A DNA stretch of 64,000 nt from Cohnella rhizoplanae (lineage in GTDB: Bacteria; Bacillota; Bacilli; Paenibacillales; Paenibacillaceae), in assembly GCF_948329515.1 (NCBI RefSeq), contig NZ_CAOJCN010000019.1, positions 1-64,000 of the forward strand, in the 5' to 3' direction. Shown here piece after piece: positions 52,008-59,051 of the stretch. The notes beneath the pieces were generated by a model. It searched no databases, was not told where the DNA came from, and worked only from the letters and a program-made list of their open reading frames with translations. Within the stretch, counting starts at the first letter, position 1; each line of letters starts with the position of its first letter. The position numbers were made by a program, and so were the translations under genes.

Positions 52008-52964
52008 TCAATTCCTTTCCCCTTCGTAGTAGACCCAGGCCGCCGAGGACTTGACGACGAGCGCCGTGAGCGCCAGGATCAGGATGAAGAGCACCCAGGC
52101 CAGCGCGGAGGCGTAGCCCATCCTAAAGTTCTGGAACGCGTGGTCGAACAGGTAGAAGTTGAAGAACAGCGTGGAGTTCATCGGCCCGCCCTTGGTCATG
52201 ACATAGGCTTCGCCGAAGGTCTGCATCGCGCCGATCACGCCCATGACGAGGTTGAAGAAGATGGTCGGGGTCAGCATCGGGATCGTCACGTTCCTGAACT
52301 TCTGCCAGCCGCCCGCGCCGTCCAGCTCCGCGGCCTCGTACAGCGAAGGCGGGATGCCCTTGAGGCCCGCCAGCCAGATGATGACGCTGCCGCCGACCGT
52401 CGATCAAAGGCTCATGATGACCATGGAGGGCAGCGCCCACTTCGGATCGAAGATCCAGCCCGGCCCGGCGATGCCGAAGTAGCCGAGGATCGTGTTCAGT
52501 AGGCCGATCTGCGGATTGAAGATCCACATCCACAGCACCATGACGGACACGCCGCTGACGACGGCCGGTAGGTAGAAGATCGTGCGGAACAGCCGCATGC
52601 CGCGGACCGCCTGGTTCAGCAGCAGGGAGAGAAGGAGCGAGCAGATCAGGCCCAGCGGCACCGAGAATACCGAGTACAGCGCGGTCACCTTGAGGGACTG
52701 CCAGAAGAGCGGGTCGTGGTTGATCGCGGTGTTATAGTTTTTGAGTCCGACGAACTTCGCGGGCGTCAGCATATCCCATTGGTTCAGGCTGATCCAGAGC
52801 GAAGCGACCATCGGCACCGCGAAAAACACGAGCAGACCGATCAGCCAGGGCGAGGTCAGCAGGTAGAAGGTGCGCTCTTCCTTGCGCTCCGCCTTGGACA
52901 AGCGGCGCTTTGGCGGCTTCGGCTTCACGGCGGTGTATTCGGTTGCTGTCGCTGCCTTTTCCAT
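52008..52964 (-). pseudogene. CUT1 ABC transporter permease (MalF-like) interrupted by an in-frame TGA
   Basis: First membrane subunit of the importer. The frame starts at the ATG at 52964 (AGAGGT 8 nt upstream), gives 186 residues ending VIMSL, then meets TGA at 52404-52406 (codon 187) and continues in the same frame, without gap, to 52008. The downstream part has the intact EAA loop (EAAELDGAGGWQKFRNVTIPML, partly) and the final helices. Reading TGA as Trp restores SLWSTVGGS, which fits the family, where Trp is common at this point. A single G-to-A change explains it: true nonsense mutation, sequencing error or readthrough. Total length would be about 318 residues. Confidence 0.85.
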
Positions 52965-53007
52965 GATCATGCACCTCTTTCTTTTGTGAAATGCCGGCTA
53001 GGCGGCG

Positions 53008-53099
53008 GATAGCTGCAAAAATGCAGTTAAATCAGGCTTATATCGAGGACGCATCCGATTGAGCCGGTAAGGGGAATTAAGTGCATTTTCACAGCTATC
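53008..53099. repeat. Inverted pair of GATAGCTG elements between SBP and permease genes
   Basis: Element 1 (53008-53033) reads GATAGCTGCAAAAATGCAG then TTAAATC; element 2 (53075-53099) is the reverse complement of a close variant. Each half contains its own small dyad (CTGCA/TGCAG in element 1). Together they could form a large stem in the mRNA or be a mobile-type repetitive element. Confidence 0.6.
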
Positions 53100-53135
53100 A
53101 AATCTGGTTAGGATGGCGCCGGGAGCCAGGAAGAT

Positions 53136-53159
53136 CGGCGGGAAGCGCGCTCCCCGCCG
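53136..53159 (-). other. G/C-rich hairpin downstream of the binding-protein gene
   Basis: CGGCGGGGAGCG and CGCTTCCCGCCG pair over 12 bp with one or two G-U pairs and no T-run. Such hairpins after binding-protein genes often protect the 3' end of the transcript or reduce permease expression relative to the binding protein; this role is inferred from position. Confidence 0.6.
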
Positions 53160-53202
53160 TCGTTCCGAATGCTGCATGGCTTGCCTCGATGCGCGCGGAT
53201 TC

Positions 53203-54576
53203 TTACTGGTTCTTGGCCGTCGCGAGATCGGTCGTCGCCTGCTTGACTGCGGCGTCGAGCTCCTTTTTCACGTCGATCGGCTTGCCCAGCATCATCTTGT
53301 CGAGCACGGTCTGCATCGCCTTGGCGCCCGACGCGCCGAAGAATTCGCTCGTCTTCTCCGGGAACTCCTTAATATTCGGCACATCGTCGAGGAACGGCTT
53401 CAGGTGCTCATCCGTCGCCTGACCCAGCTTCTCCGTCGTGGACTTGACCGCCGTGAAGGCGTATTGCGCCATGATCTCCTGGCCTTGGGGACCGGTGAGA
53501 TACTTCAGGTACTCCCAAGCCGCGTCCTTGTTGGCGGACTTGGAATACAGGCCGTAGCCGGAATAGCAGATCGTGTTGGCCGCGCCGCTCGGGCCGACCG
53601 GCATCTGCGCGACGCCGAAGCTCAGATCCGGGTTTTTCTTGTATTCGGCGACCGGCCAGCGGCCCGTCATCGTCATGGCGACTTTGCCCGCCGCGAACAG
53701 GTCGACGCCTTGAAGCGCCGCGGAGTCGGAGCTCGATGGGCTGATCTTGTCCTTGAGGTACATATCCTGGTACAGCTCGAGCGCCTTGACGGTGCCGTCG
53801 CCGTTCATGAAGCCGTCGAACGACTCGCCGTCGGGGCTGATGACGCTGCCGCCGTAGCTGTTGATGAGCGGCAGGATCGCGCGCAGCCAGCCGCCCGGCA
53901 GCTCGACGCCCCACTGCGACGTTTTGCCGCCCTTTTGCACCGTCAGCTTCTTGGCCGTCTCGTAGAACTGATCCCAGGTCCAGCCGGTCTTCGGATAAGC
54001 GACGCCCGCGTCGTCGAACAGCTTCTTGTTGTAGAATATCGCGATGTCGGAGTAGTCCTTGGGCAGCGTGTAATATTTGTCGTCCAGCTTGCCGACGTCC
54101 AGCACGCTCGTGTAGTAATCGTTCAGGTCGATGCCGGACGCGCCCTGGATATACGGCGTCAGGTCCTCGAGCGCGCCCTTCTGCATAAACATCTTTACGT
54201 CGCCGTCGCCGATCTGGAAGATGTCCGGCGCCTGGCCGGCCGCGACTTGCGTGAGCAGCTTGGTGCCGTATTGGTCGGGCACGGATTCGATGTTAATCTT
54301 GACGTTCGGGTGCTCCTTGGTGTAGTTGTCCGCGATCTGCTGCTGCTGCTTGAGACCGTCGCCGCCGTCCCATGTGCCGACGCGGAGCGAGACGTTCTTG
54401 ACCTCCGCCGAAGCCGAGGGGCTCGCCGGTGCGGAAGCGCTTGCGGAAGACGACGCGCCGCCCGAGGCCGGGGCCGAAGACGAGCCCGCGTTGTTGTTGT
54501 TATTTCCCCCGCATGCCGTCACCGCCATCGCAGAAGCCAAACCGAGTGCAAGTAATGCCGTTCCCCTTTGTCTCAT
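53203..54576 (-). CDS. Extracellular sugar-binding lipoprotein of a CUT1 ABC transporter
   Basis: Captures oligosaccharide outside the membrane for the two permeases. The 457-residue precursor has a lipoprotein signal peptide with lipobox AVTAC (C22), an Asn/Ser/Ala-rich tether (about 25-55) and a family 1 solute-binding domain (KNVSLRVGTWDGGDGLKQQQ, GQAPDIFQIGDG, GVAYPKTGWTWDQFYETAKKL, MTGRWPVAEYKK). Located between the debranching-type glycosidase and permeases, followed by a strong hairpin. Substrate is presumably an alpha-linked oligosaccharide. Confidence 0.95.
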   Translation of the reverse strand: MRQRGTALLALGLASAMAVTACGGNNNNNAGSSSAPASGGASSSASASAPASPSASAEVKNVSLRVGTWDGGDGLKQQQQIADNYTKEHPNVKINIESVPDQYGTKLLTQVAAGQAPDIFQIGDGDVKMFMQKGALEDLTPYIQGASGIDLNDYYTSVLDVGKLDDKYYTLPKDYSDIAIFYNKKLFDDAGVAYPKTGWTWDQFYETAKKLTVQKGGKTSQWGVELPGGWLRAILPLINSYGGSVISPDGESFDGFMNGDGTVKALELYQDMYLKDKISPSSSDSAALQGVDLFAAGKVAMTMTGRWPVAEYKKNPDLSFGVAQMPVGPSGAANTICYSGYGLYSKSANKDAAWEYLKYLTGPQGQEIMAQYAFTAVKSTTEKLGQATDEHLKPFLDDVPNIKEFPEKTSEFFGASGAKAMQTVLDKMMLGKPIDVKKELDAAVKQATTDLATAKNQ

Positions 54577-54664
54577 GCACGAACACTCCTTTGGTTAGGT
54601 ATGGAATATGTTTAAGGGTGTCCGCCGCCCCGATCGGGCGCGGCGGAGCCTCAGAAACCGAATG

Positions 54665-56818
54665 TCAGGCGTTCGCGGCGGCGGCCCTTGACTCGACGCG
54701 CACGGTGCGGCCGCTTGTATTGGAGACGATGCGAACGCGGTAGTCCTCGCCGTCGCGCTCGACGTCGACGCCCAGCGTCCCGGCGCCCAGCCGGATGCCC
54801 CGCGCTTTGAGGCGGTTCATGCCGGGCGGCAGCGCAGGCGCGAGCCGGACTTCGCCGGACGCGCCGTCGACCGCGAGGCCGAGCATGGCCGTCAGCATGA
54901 CGAGCGGCGTGCCGGCCGCCCAGGCCTGCGGCGAGCAGGCGACCGGATAGCGGACGGGCCGGCCGCGGGCTCTCGCGTAGCCGCAGAACAGCTCGGGCAG
55001 CCGGGCGTTCTCGAAGTGCGCGGCCGCGGCCAGCAGCCCTTCGATGACGATGCCGCTCTGCTCCGGGAACCCGCCGGCGGCGAGTCCCAGGAGACACATC
55101 GAGTTGTCGTGGGGCCAGACGCTGCCGTCGTGGTAGCTCATCGGGTTGTAGCCGGTCTGGCCCTCGGCCATCGTGCGGATGCCGTAGCCGCCGAACAGAT
55201 CCGGAGCCGCGAGCCGCTTCGCCACGGCGGCGGCCCGCTCCGGCGCGAACAGCCCCGAGGCGAGCGCATGACCGGGATTGGAGGTCACGGAGCGCACCTG
55301 GCGGCCGTCGCGGTCGAGCGCGATCGCGTAGTAGCCCTCTTCCTCCATCCAGAACGCCGCCTCGAACCGCTCCCGCAGCGCCTCCGCCTCTACGGCGAGC
55401 TGTGCCGCGAATTCCCGCCAGTCGCGTCCCGGCTCCTCCGGCAGGCGCGCCAGCTGCTCGGCGAGCAGCCGCTTGGCCTGGTACGCGTACCCTTGCACTT
55501 CGACGAGCGCGATCGGCGTCTTCGCGTACTCGCCGTCCCGGTGCACGATCGAGTCGGCCGAGTCCTTCCAGCCCTGATTGGCGATCCCCTTGGCGGATTC
55601 GCTGTGATAGGTGACGAAGCCGCCTGCGTCCGCCGCGTTGCGGTCGATCCAGCCGAGCGCCGCCTCGGCGTGCGGCATCAGCTCGCGCAGCGCGGCGAGG
55701 TCGCCGGTCCACTTGACGTATTCGGCCAGCAGGACCAGGAACAACGGCGTCGCGTCCACCGTTCCGTAGTAAGGCGTGAACGGCACCTGATTCGTATTGG
55801 ACAGCTCGCCGCGGCGCAGCTCGTGCATGATCTTGCCCGGCTGCTCGTCGCGCCAGGCATCGTCCCGCTCGCCTTGGTAGCGCGCCATCGTGCGCAGCGT
55901 CGCGAGCGCGACCTCGGGCCGGACGGGCAGCATCTGCAGGGCGGTGATCAGGCTGTCGCGCCCGAACAGCACCGCGTACCAGGGGAGCCCCGCCACGGGG
56001 AAGCGCCCATGCCCTTCGTCGTTCATCAGCACGCGCAGGTCCAGCACGCCCCGCTCGTATAGCGCGTCGAGCTGCGGGAGATCCGTCTCGAGCGTCGCGG
56101 ACGACGCGACCCAGTCGGCATAATCGGCATGGAGCTTCTCCAGCGCCTCGGATCTCGGATAGACCTCGGGCTCGGCGTCGCCGATCGTCGGGATGAGCAG
56201 CAGCTCCAGCGCTTGGGACGCGCCGGGTGCTAGAGACACCGCCAGGCTCAGCGTGCCGTCGTCTCCGGCGCTGGCCGCGGGGTCGTCCCAGCGGACCTGC
56301 AGCGCCCGGCGGATGCCGTCCGTGCCTTGGTACGCGAAGCGCAGCGAGTCGCCGTCCGCGACGGGCTTCTCCGGTATGCCGAGCTTGCCGCCCATGAAGC
56401 CGCGGACCACGAACATGTCCGTGAAGTCCGCTTCGAACCGCAGCGATACGTCAAAGGCGAGCGGCATGGGGCTGAAGTTGGTCATCGTCAGCTTGTCGTA
56501 CAGGACGTCGCCGTAGATGAAGCGCATCCGACGCAGCTCGACGGATTCCCGCCACAGGATCAGCTCGCCGTCCGCCTCCATGTGGGGGTTCGTCAGCACG
56601 GTCTCGGACAGGTAGTTCTGGTCCGCCTCGGATGACAGCACGATCGGCTTGCGCCCGTTGATCAGCAGCTCCATACGGCTCAGGAACCGCGTATCGCTGC
56701 GGTACAGCCCGTAGCCGGCCTGCTGTCCCTCGCCCGCGTCCGCGGGCGGCGGCACGACGTCGCCGGACAGATCGGTCAGCAGGAAGAGGTCGTTATCTTT
56801 AATCACCCGGTAGTCCAT
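54665..56818 (-). CDS. Amylo-alpha-1,6-glucosidase/debranching-type glycosidase
   Basis: Cytoplasmic glycosidase of the GDB1-like (COG3408) type. The 717-residue product has an N-terminal GDE-N-like beta domain (about 1-230; YGLYRSDTRFLSRMELLING) and an (alpha/alpha)6 barrel with GLPWYAVLFGRDSLITALQ, EQPGKIMHELRRGE, VPFTPYYGTVDATPLFL, QGWKDSADSI and YHDGSVWPHDNSM. The likely catalytic acids lie in GRDS and in KDS/D-rich loops but I cannot name them with certainty. GAAGGAG precedes the ATG. First structural gene of the sugar operon, with a LacI-type operator 76 bp upstream. Confidence 0.87.
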   Translation of the reverse strand: MDYRVIKDNDLFLLTDLSGDVVPPPADAGEGQQAGYGLYRSDTRFLSRMELLINGRKPIVLSSEADQNYLSETVLTNPHMEADGELILWRESVELRRMRFIYGDVLYDKLTMTNFSPMPLAFDVSLRFEADFTDMFVVRGFMGGKLGIPEKPVADGDSLRFAYQGTDGIRRALQVRWDDPAASAGDDGTLSLAVSLAPGASQALELLLIPTIGDAEPEVYPRSEALEKLHADYADWVASSATLETDLPQLDALYERGVLDLRVLMNDEGHGRFPVAGLPWYAVLFGRDSLITALQMLPVRPEVALATLRTMARYQGERDDAWRDEQPGKIMHELRRGELSNTNQVPFTPYYGTVDATPLFLVLLAEYVKWTGDLAALRELMPHAEAALGWIDRNAADAGGFVTYHSESAKGIANQGWKDSADSIVHRDGEYAKTPIALVEVQGYAYQAKRLLAEQLARLPEEPGRDWREFAAQLAVEAEALRERFEAAFWMEEEGYYAIALDRDGRQVRSVTSNPGHALASGLFAPERAAAVAKRLAAPDLFGGYGIRTMAEGQTGYNPMSYHDGSVWPHDNSMCLLGLAAGGFPEQSGIVIEGLLAAAAHFENARLPELFCGYARARGRPVRYPVACSPQAWAAGTPLVMLTAMLGLAVDGASGEVRLAPALPPGMNRLKARGIRLGAGTLGVDVERDGEDYRVRIVSNTSGRTVRVESRAAAANA

Positions 56819-56893
56819 GGCGCATTCTCCTTCTTGCTGTTTGTTGCCGGCACGCGATTCGGTTAACCGCTTTCATTTATCCGGCAAGGTTTT

Positions 56894-56907
56894 CCAAAAC
56901 GTTTCGG
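56894..56907. promoter_or_regulatory. LacI-family operator upstream of the sugar operon
   Basis: CCAAAACGTTTCGG, identical to the site at 57996-58009 in front of the regulator gene. The centre AACGTT is typical of LacI-family operators. It lies 76 bp upstream of the glycosidase start and 53 bp past the regulator's stop. It differs from the CcpA cre consensus in its outer bases, so the local regulator is the likely ligand. Confidence 0.72.
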
Positions 56908-56960
56908 TTTTCGAGGAAATAAAAACGCCTCTCAGTCGTCATGGCTTGCGGGCCAAACGA

Positions 56961-57980
56961 TTACCCGGATAAAGGCGCGGTGCTCTGACGGACGATCAAT
57001 TCGGACTGAAGCGTGATCTTGCGGCCGACGTCGCGGTTCTCCAGCATATCCACCAAGAGCTGCGCGGCTTGATAGCCCATCTCGTAACGATCCTGGCGAA
57101 TGGTGGTCAGCGGCGGCGAGCAATGCGCGGCGATGGCGATATCGTCGTACCCGACGATCGACATCCGCTCTGGCGCCCGGTGGCCCAGCCGCTCCAGCGC
57201 CCGCAGCGCGCCGAGCACCATCAGGTCGCTCGCGGAGAATACGGCGGTGACGTCGGGATGCTGGTACAGGATGCCGTACATAGCCTCGAATCCGCCTTCT
57301 TCACGGAAGCCTCCGTTGTAGATCAGCTTGGGGTCGAAGGGGATGCCCGCTGTCTCCAGCGCCTGCCGGTAGCCCTCGAGCCGGTCCTGGCTGACGGCGG
57401 CCTCGTCGTGCCCGTTGATCATGGCGATGCGCCGGTGGCCGAGCCCGAGCAGGTGGTTCACGGCCGATACGGCCCCCCGGACGTTGTCCGTCGTGACGTG
57501 TCCTACGTTGCGGCTCTCGGCTGGAATGTCGATGAGCACGCACGGGAAGTTCGTCTTGTGCACGACCTCTTCCAAGTACGGATCGTGCAGCCGCAGACCG
57601 GACAGAATCGCGCCGTCGACGTTGCGTTCCTTGCACAGGTCGGCGTAGGACTTGGACAGCTGCTTCTTGGGGTTGGTGCTGAAGAGCAGGATATCGTAGT
57701 CCAGCTCGACCGCCCGGTCGTTGATGCCGCACAGCGTCTCGAAGGCCAGCGAGTCCTTGGCGCCTTCGCGGTTGATCTCCGACAGGATGACGCCGATCGT
57801 CCGCGTTTTCTTGGTCACCAGGCTTCTCGCGACGGCGTTCGGGCGGTAGCCCATCTGGTCGGCGATCGTCTGGATGCGCTTGCGGGTCTTCTCGTTCACG
57901 TCGCTGTAGCCGTTGAGCGCCCGGGAGATGGTCGTGATGGATACGCCTGCGGCTTTTGCCAGATCTTTGATGGTGGTCAA
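56961..57980 (-). CDS. LacI-family transcriptional regulator of the sugar operon
   Basis: The 339-residue product starts with a LacI HTH (TIKDLAKAAGVSITTISRAL then NGYSDVNEKT) and continues with a periplasmic-binding-protein-like effector domain (RTIGVILSEINREG, ILLFSTNPKKQ, RNVDGAILSG, GHRRIAMINGHDEAAVSQDRLEGY (partly), LTTIRQDRYEMG). The TTG at 57980 has AAGGA 9 nt upstream and matches the family N-terminus. It is directly upstream of the operon it should control, and an operator lies over its own ribosome site, suggesting autorepression. Inducer is presumably the transported sugar or its product. Confidence 0.93.
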   Translation of the reverse strand: MTTIKDLAKAAGVSITTISRALNGYSDVNEKTRKRIQTIADQMGYRPNAVARSLVTKKTRTIGVILSEINREGAKDSLAFETLCGINDRAVELDYDILLFSTNPKKQLSKSYADLCKERNVDGAILSGLRLHDPYLEEVVHKTNFPCVLIDIPAESRNVGHVTTDNVRGAVSAVNHLLGLGHRRIAMINGHDEAAVSQDRLEGYRQALETAGIPFDPKLIYNGGFREEGGFEAMYGILYQHPDVTAVFSASDLMVLGALRALERLGHRAPERMSIVGYDDIAIAAHCSPPLTTIRQDRYEMGYQAAQLLVDMLENRDVGRKITLQSELIVRQSTAPLSG

Positions 57981-57995
57981 CGTATCCCATCCTTT

Positions 57996-58009
57996 CCAAA
58001 ACGTTTCGG
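57996..58009. promoter_or_regulatory. LacI-family operator in front of the regulator gene
   Basis: CCAAAACGTTTCGG, the second copy of the operator, lies between the promoter (58024-58052) and the TTG start at 57980, overlapping the Shine-Dalgarno region. Binding would block the regulator's own transcription. Confidence 0.72.
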
Positions 58010-58023
58010 AAGCTCGTGACCTC

Positions 58024-58052
58024 ATTATATTCCGTCATGTAAGCCTTTGCAA
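58024..58052 (-). promoter_or_regulatory. Promoter of the LacI-family gene
   Basis: Minus strand TTGCAA (58047-58052), 17-bp spacer, TATAAT (58024-58029). The operator at 57996-58009 covers about +8 to +21. Confidence 0.8.
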
Positions 58053-58091
58053 GAACGAATTTAGAGAAGATGCTATTGGGAAAGATAACAC

Positions 58092-58134
58092 AAAAAAAGC
58101 TTCCGTAACCGGATCTCTCCGTCCGCGAAGCTTT
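58092..58134 (-). terminator. Intrinsic terminator of spoVT
   Basis: AAAGCTTC and GAAGCTTT (minus strand) pair around an inner C/G-rich loop, followed by a run of seven T's. It lies 33 nt beyond the spoVT stop and isolates it from the sugar locus. Confidence 0.85.
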
Positions 58135-58166
58135 ATTTTGCTTATCGATCCGGTACGACGCGCAGC

Positions 58167-58709
58167 TTACTGCTCCATCTGCTTGGCCAAAAAGCCGGCC
58201 GCCGTCTCCACCATCTTGCTCTCCATCTCGGCCATCTTGCGGCCTTCTTCGCGGCTAAGCAGCACGACCGTCCCTATAGGATCGCCGCCGGCTACGATGG
58301 GAGCGGCTACGAAGGCACTCAGCGTCTCGGTAGTATCCCGCAGGAGATCGAATTGTCCTCCGTTCGCTTCCAGCGTGATCTTGCGGCTTTCCATGCACGC
58401 TTCGAGCGTCTGGCCGATCGCCTTCTCCAGATACTCCTTCTTGGACGTACCGGCCACGGCGATGACAGCGTCGCGGTCCGAGATCAGGCAGATGTGGCCC
58501 GTGCTCTCGGAGAGGGATTCGGCGTACTCCTTGGCAAAGTCGCCCAGCTCTCCGATCGGCGAATACTTTTTAAGGATAACTTCTCCGTCTCGGTCTACAA
58601 AAATCTCCAGCGGATCGCCTTCGCGGATGCGCAGCGTCCTGCGGATTTCCTTCGGGATGACTACTCGGCCCAAATCGTCGATGCGGCGTACTATTCCGGT
58701 TGCTTTCAT
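58167..58709 (-). CDS. spoVT: Stage V sporulation protein T (AbrB/GAF regulator)
   Basis: Forespore regulator that modulates sigma-G genes and spore properties. The 180-residue product begins MKATGIVRRIDDLGRVVIPK with a SpoVT/AbrB swapped-hairpin DNA-binding domain (1-50) and has a C-terminal GAF domain (about 55-178; DRDAVIAVAGTSKKEYLEK, APIVAGGDPIGTVVLLS). The start at 58709 is certain from family alignment, although its ribosome site (AAGGAAAGTGGGG) is weakly placed. A sigma-G-like promoter lies at 58837-58866. In B. subtilis yabM follows spoVT directly; here the sugar locus lies between. Confidence 0.97.
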   Translation of the reverse strand: MKATGIVRRIDDLGRVVIPKEIRRTLRIREGDPLEIFVDRDGEVILKKYSPIGELGDFAKEYAESLSESTGHICLISDRDAVIAVAGTSKKEYLEKAIGQTLEACMESRKITLEANGGQFDLLRDTTETLSAFVAAPIVAGGDPIGTVVLLSREEGRKMAEMESKMVETAAGFLAKQMEQ

Positions 58710-58836
58710 GGTTTCGAGATGCCCCACTTTCCTTGGATGTTTTGGACCATGGCCCGAAGCCGCATCAGGTACGGCATACGGCATGTATGACGAACGCGGT
58801 AGCTCTGGGATAAGGATTGATCTTTTACCATGGGAG

Positions 58837-58866
58837 TAGTATTTAACCCCTCCCATTTTCTTATGC
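58837..58866 (-). promoter_or_regulatory. Candidate sigma-G (or sigma-F) promoter of spoVT
   Basis: Minus strand GCATA (58862-58866), 18-bp spacer, AATACTA (58837-58843), close to the sigma-G consensus (GHATR and CATNCTA). spoVT is a sigma-G gene in B. subtilis. The leader would be about 120 nt. The rest of 58710-58967 shows no further feature. Confidence 0.55.
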
Positions 58867-58967
58867 GCTCGCCCATCGGCGGTCGCCGAGACCACTCCCT
58901 CGTTTTCCAGTTATTACCCGACACCGTTCGACCCTGAATCAAAGGATTCGGCGGCGACCAAACGGGA

Positions 58968-59011
58968 CAGGGCCCGTCCCGGTCTCCATGGAGACCTGCG
59001 GACGAGCCCTG
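58968..59011 (-). terminator. Hairpin terminator of the SLH-protein gene
   Basis: A nested hairpin: outer 12-bp stem (58968-58979 with 59000-59011, one mismatch or G-U) and inner perfect palindrome GGTCTCCATGGAGACC (58981-58996). The following T content is low (CCCGTTTGG), so it may act mainly to stabilise the 3' end. Confidence 0.6.
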
Positions 59012-59051
59012 CGGGGAATTTTGATGATTGAGCGGTCTTGTGAGGCGTTGA

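Noticed and set aside
52008..52289. Separate small permease gene starting at 52289
   Set aside because: It is in the same frame as the upstream part with the missing helix and EAA loop between; it is the 3' half of one interrupted gene.
56894..56907. CcpA cre site
   Set aside because: The outer bases do not match the cre consensus, and the identical site in front of the local LacI gene makes that regulator the better candidate.
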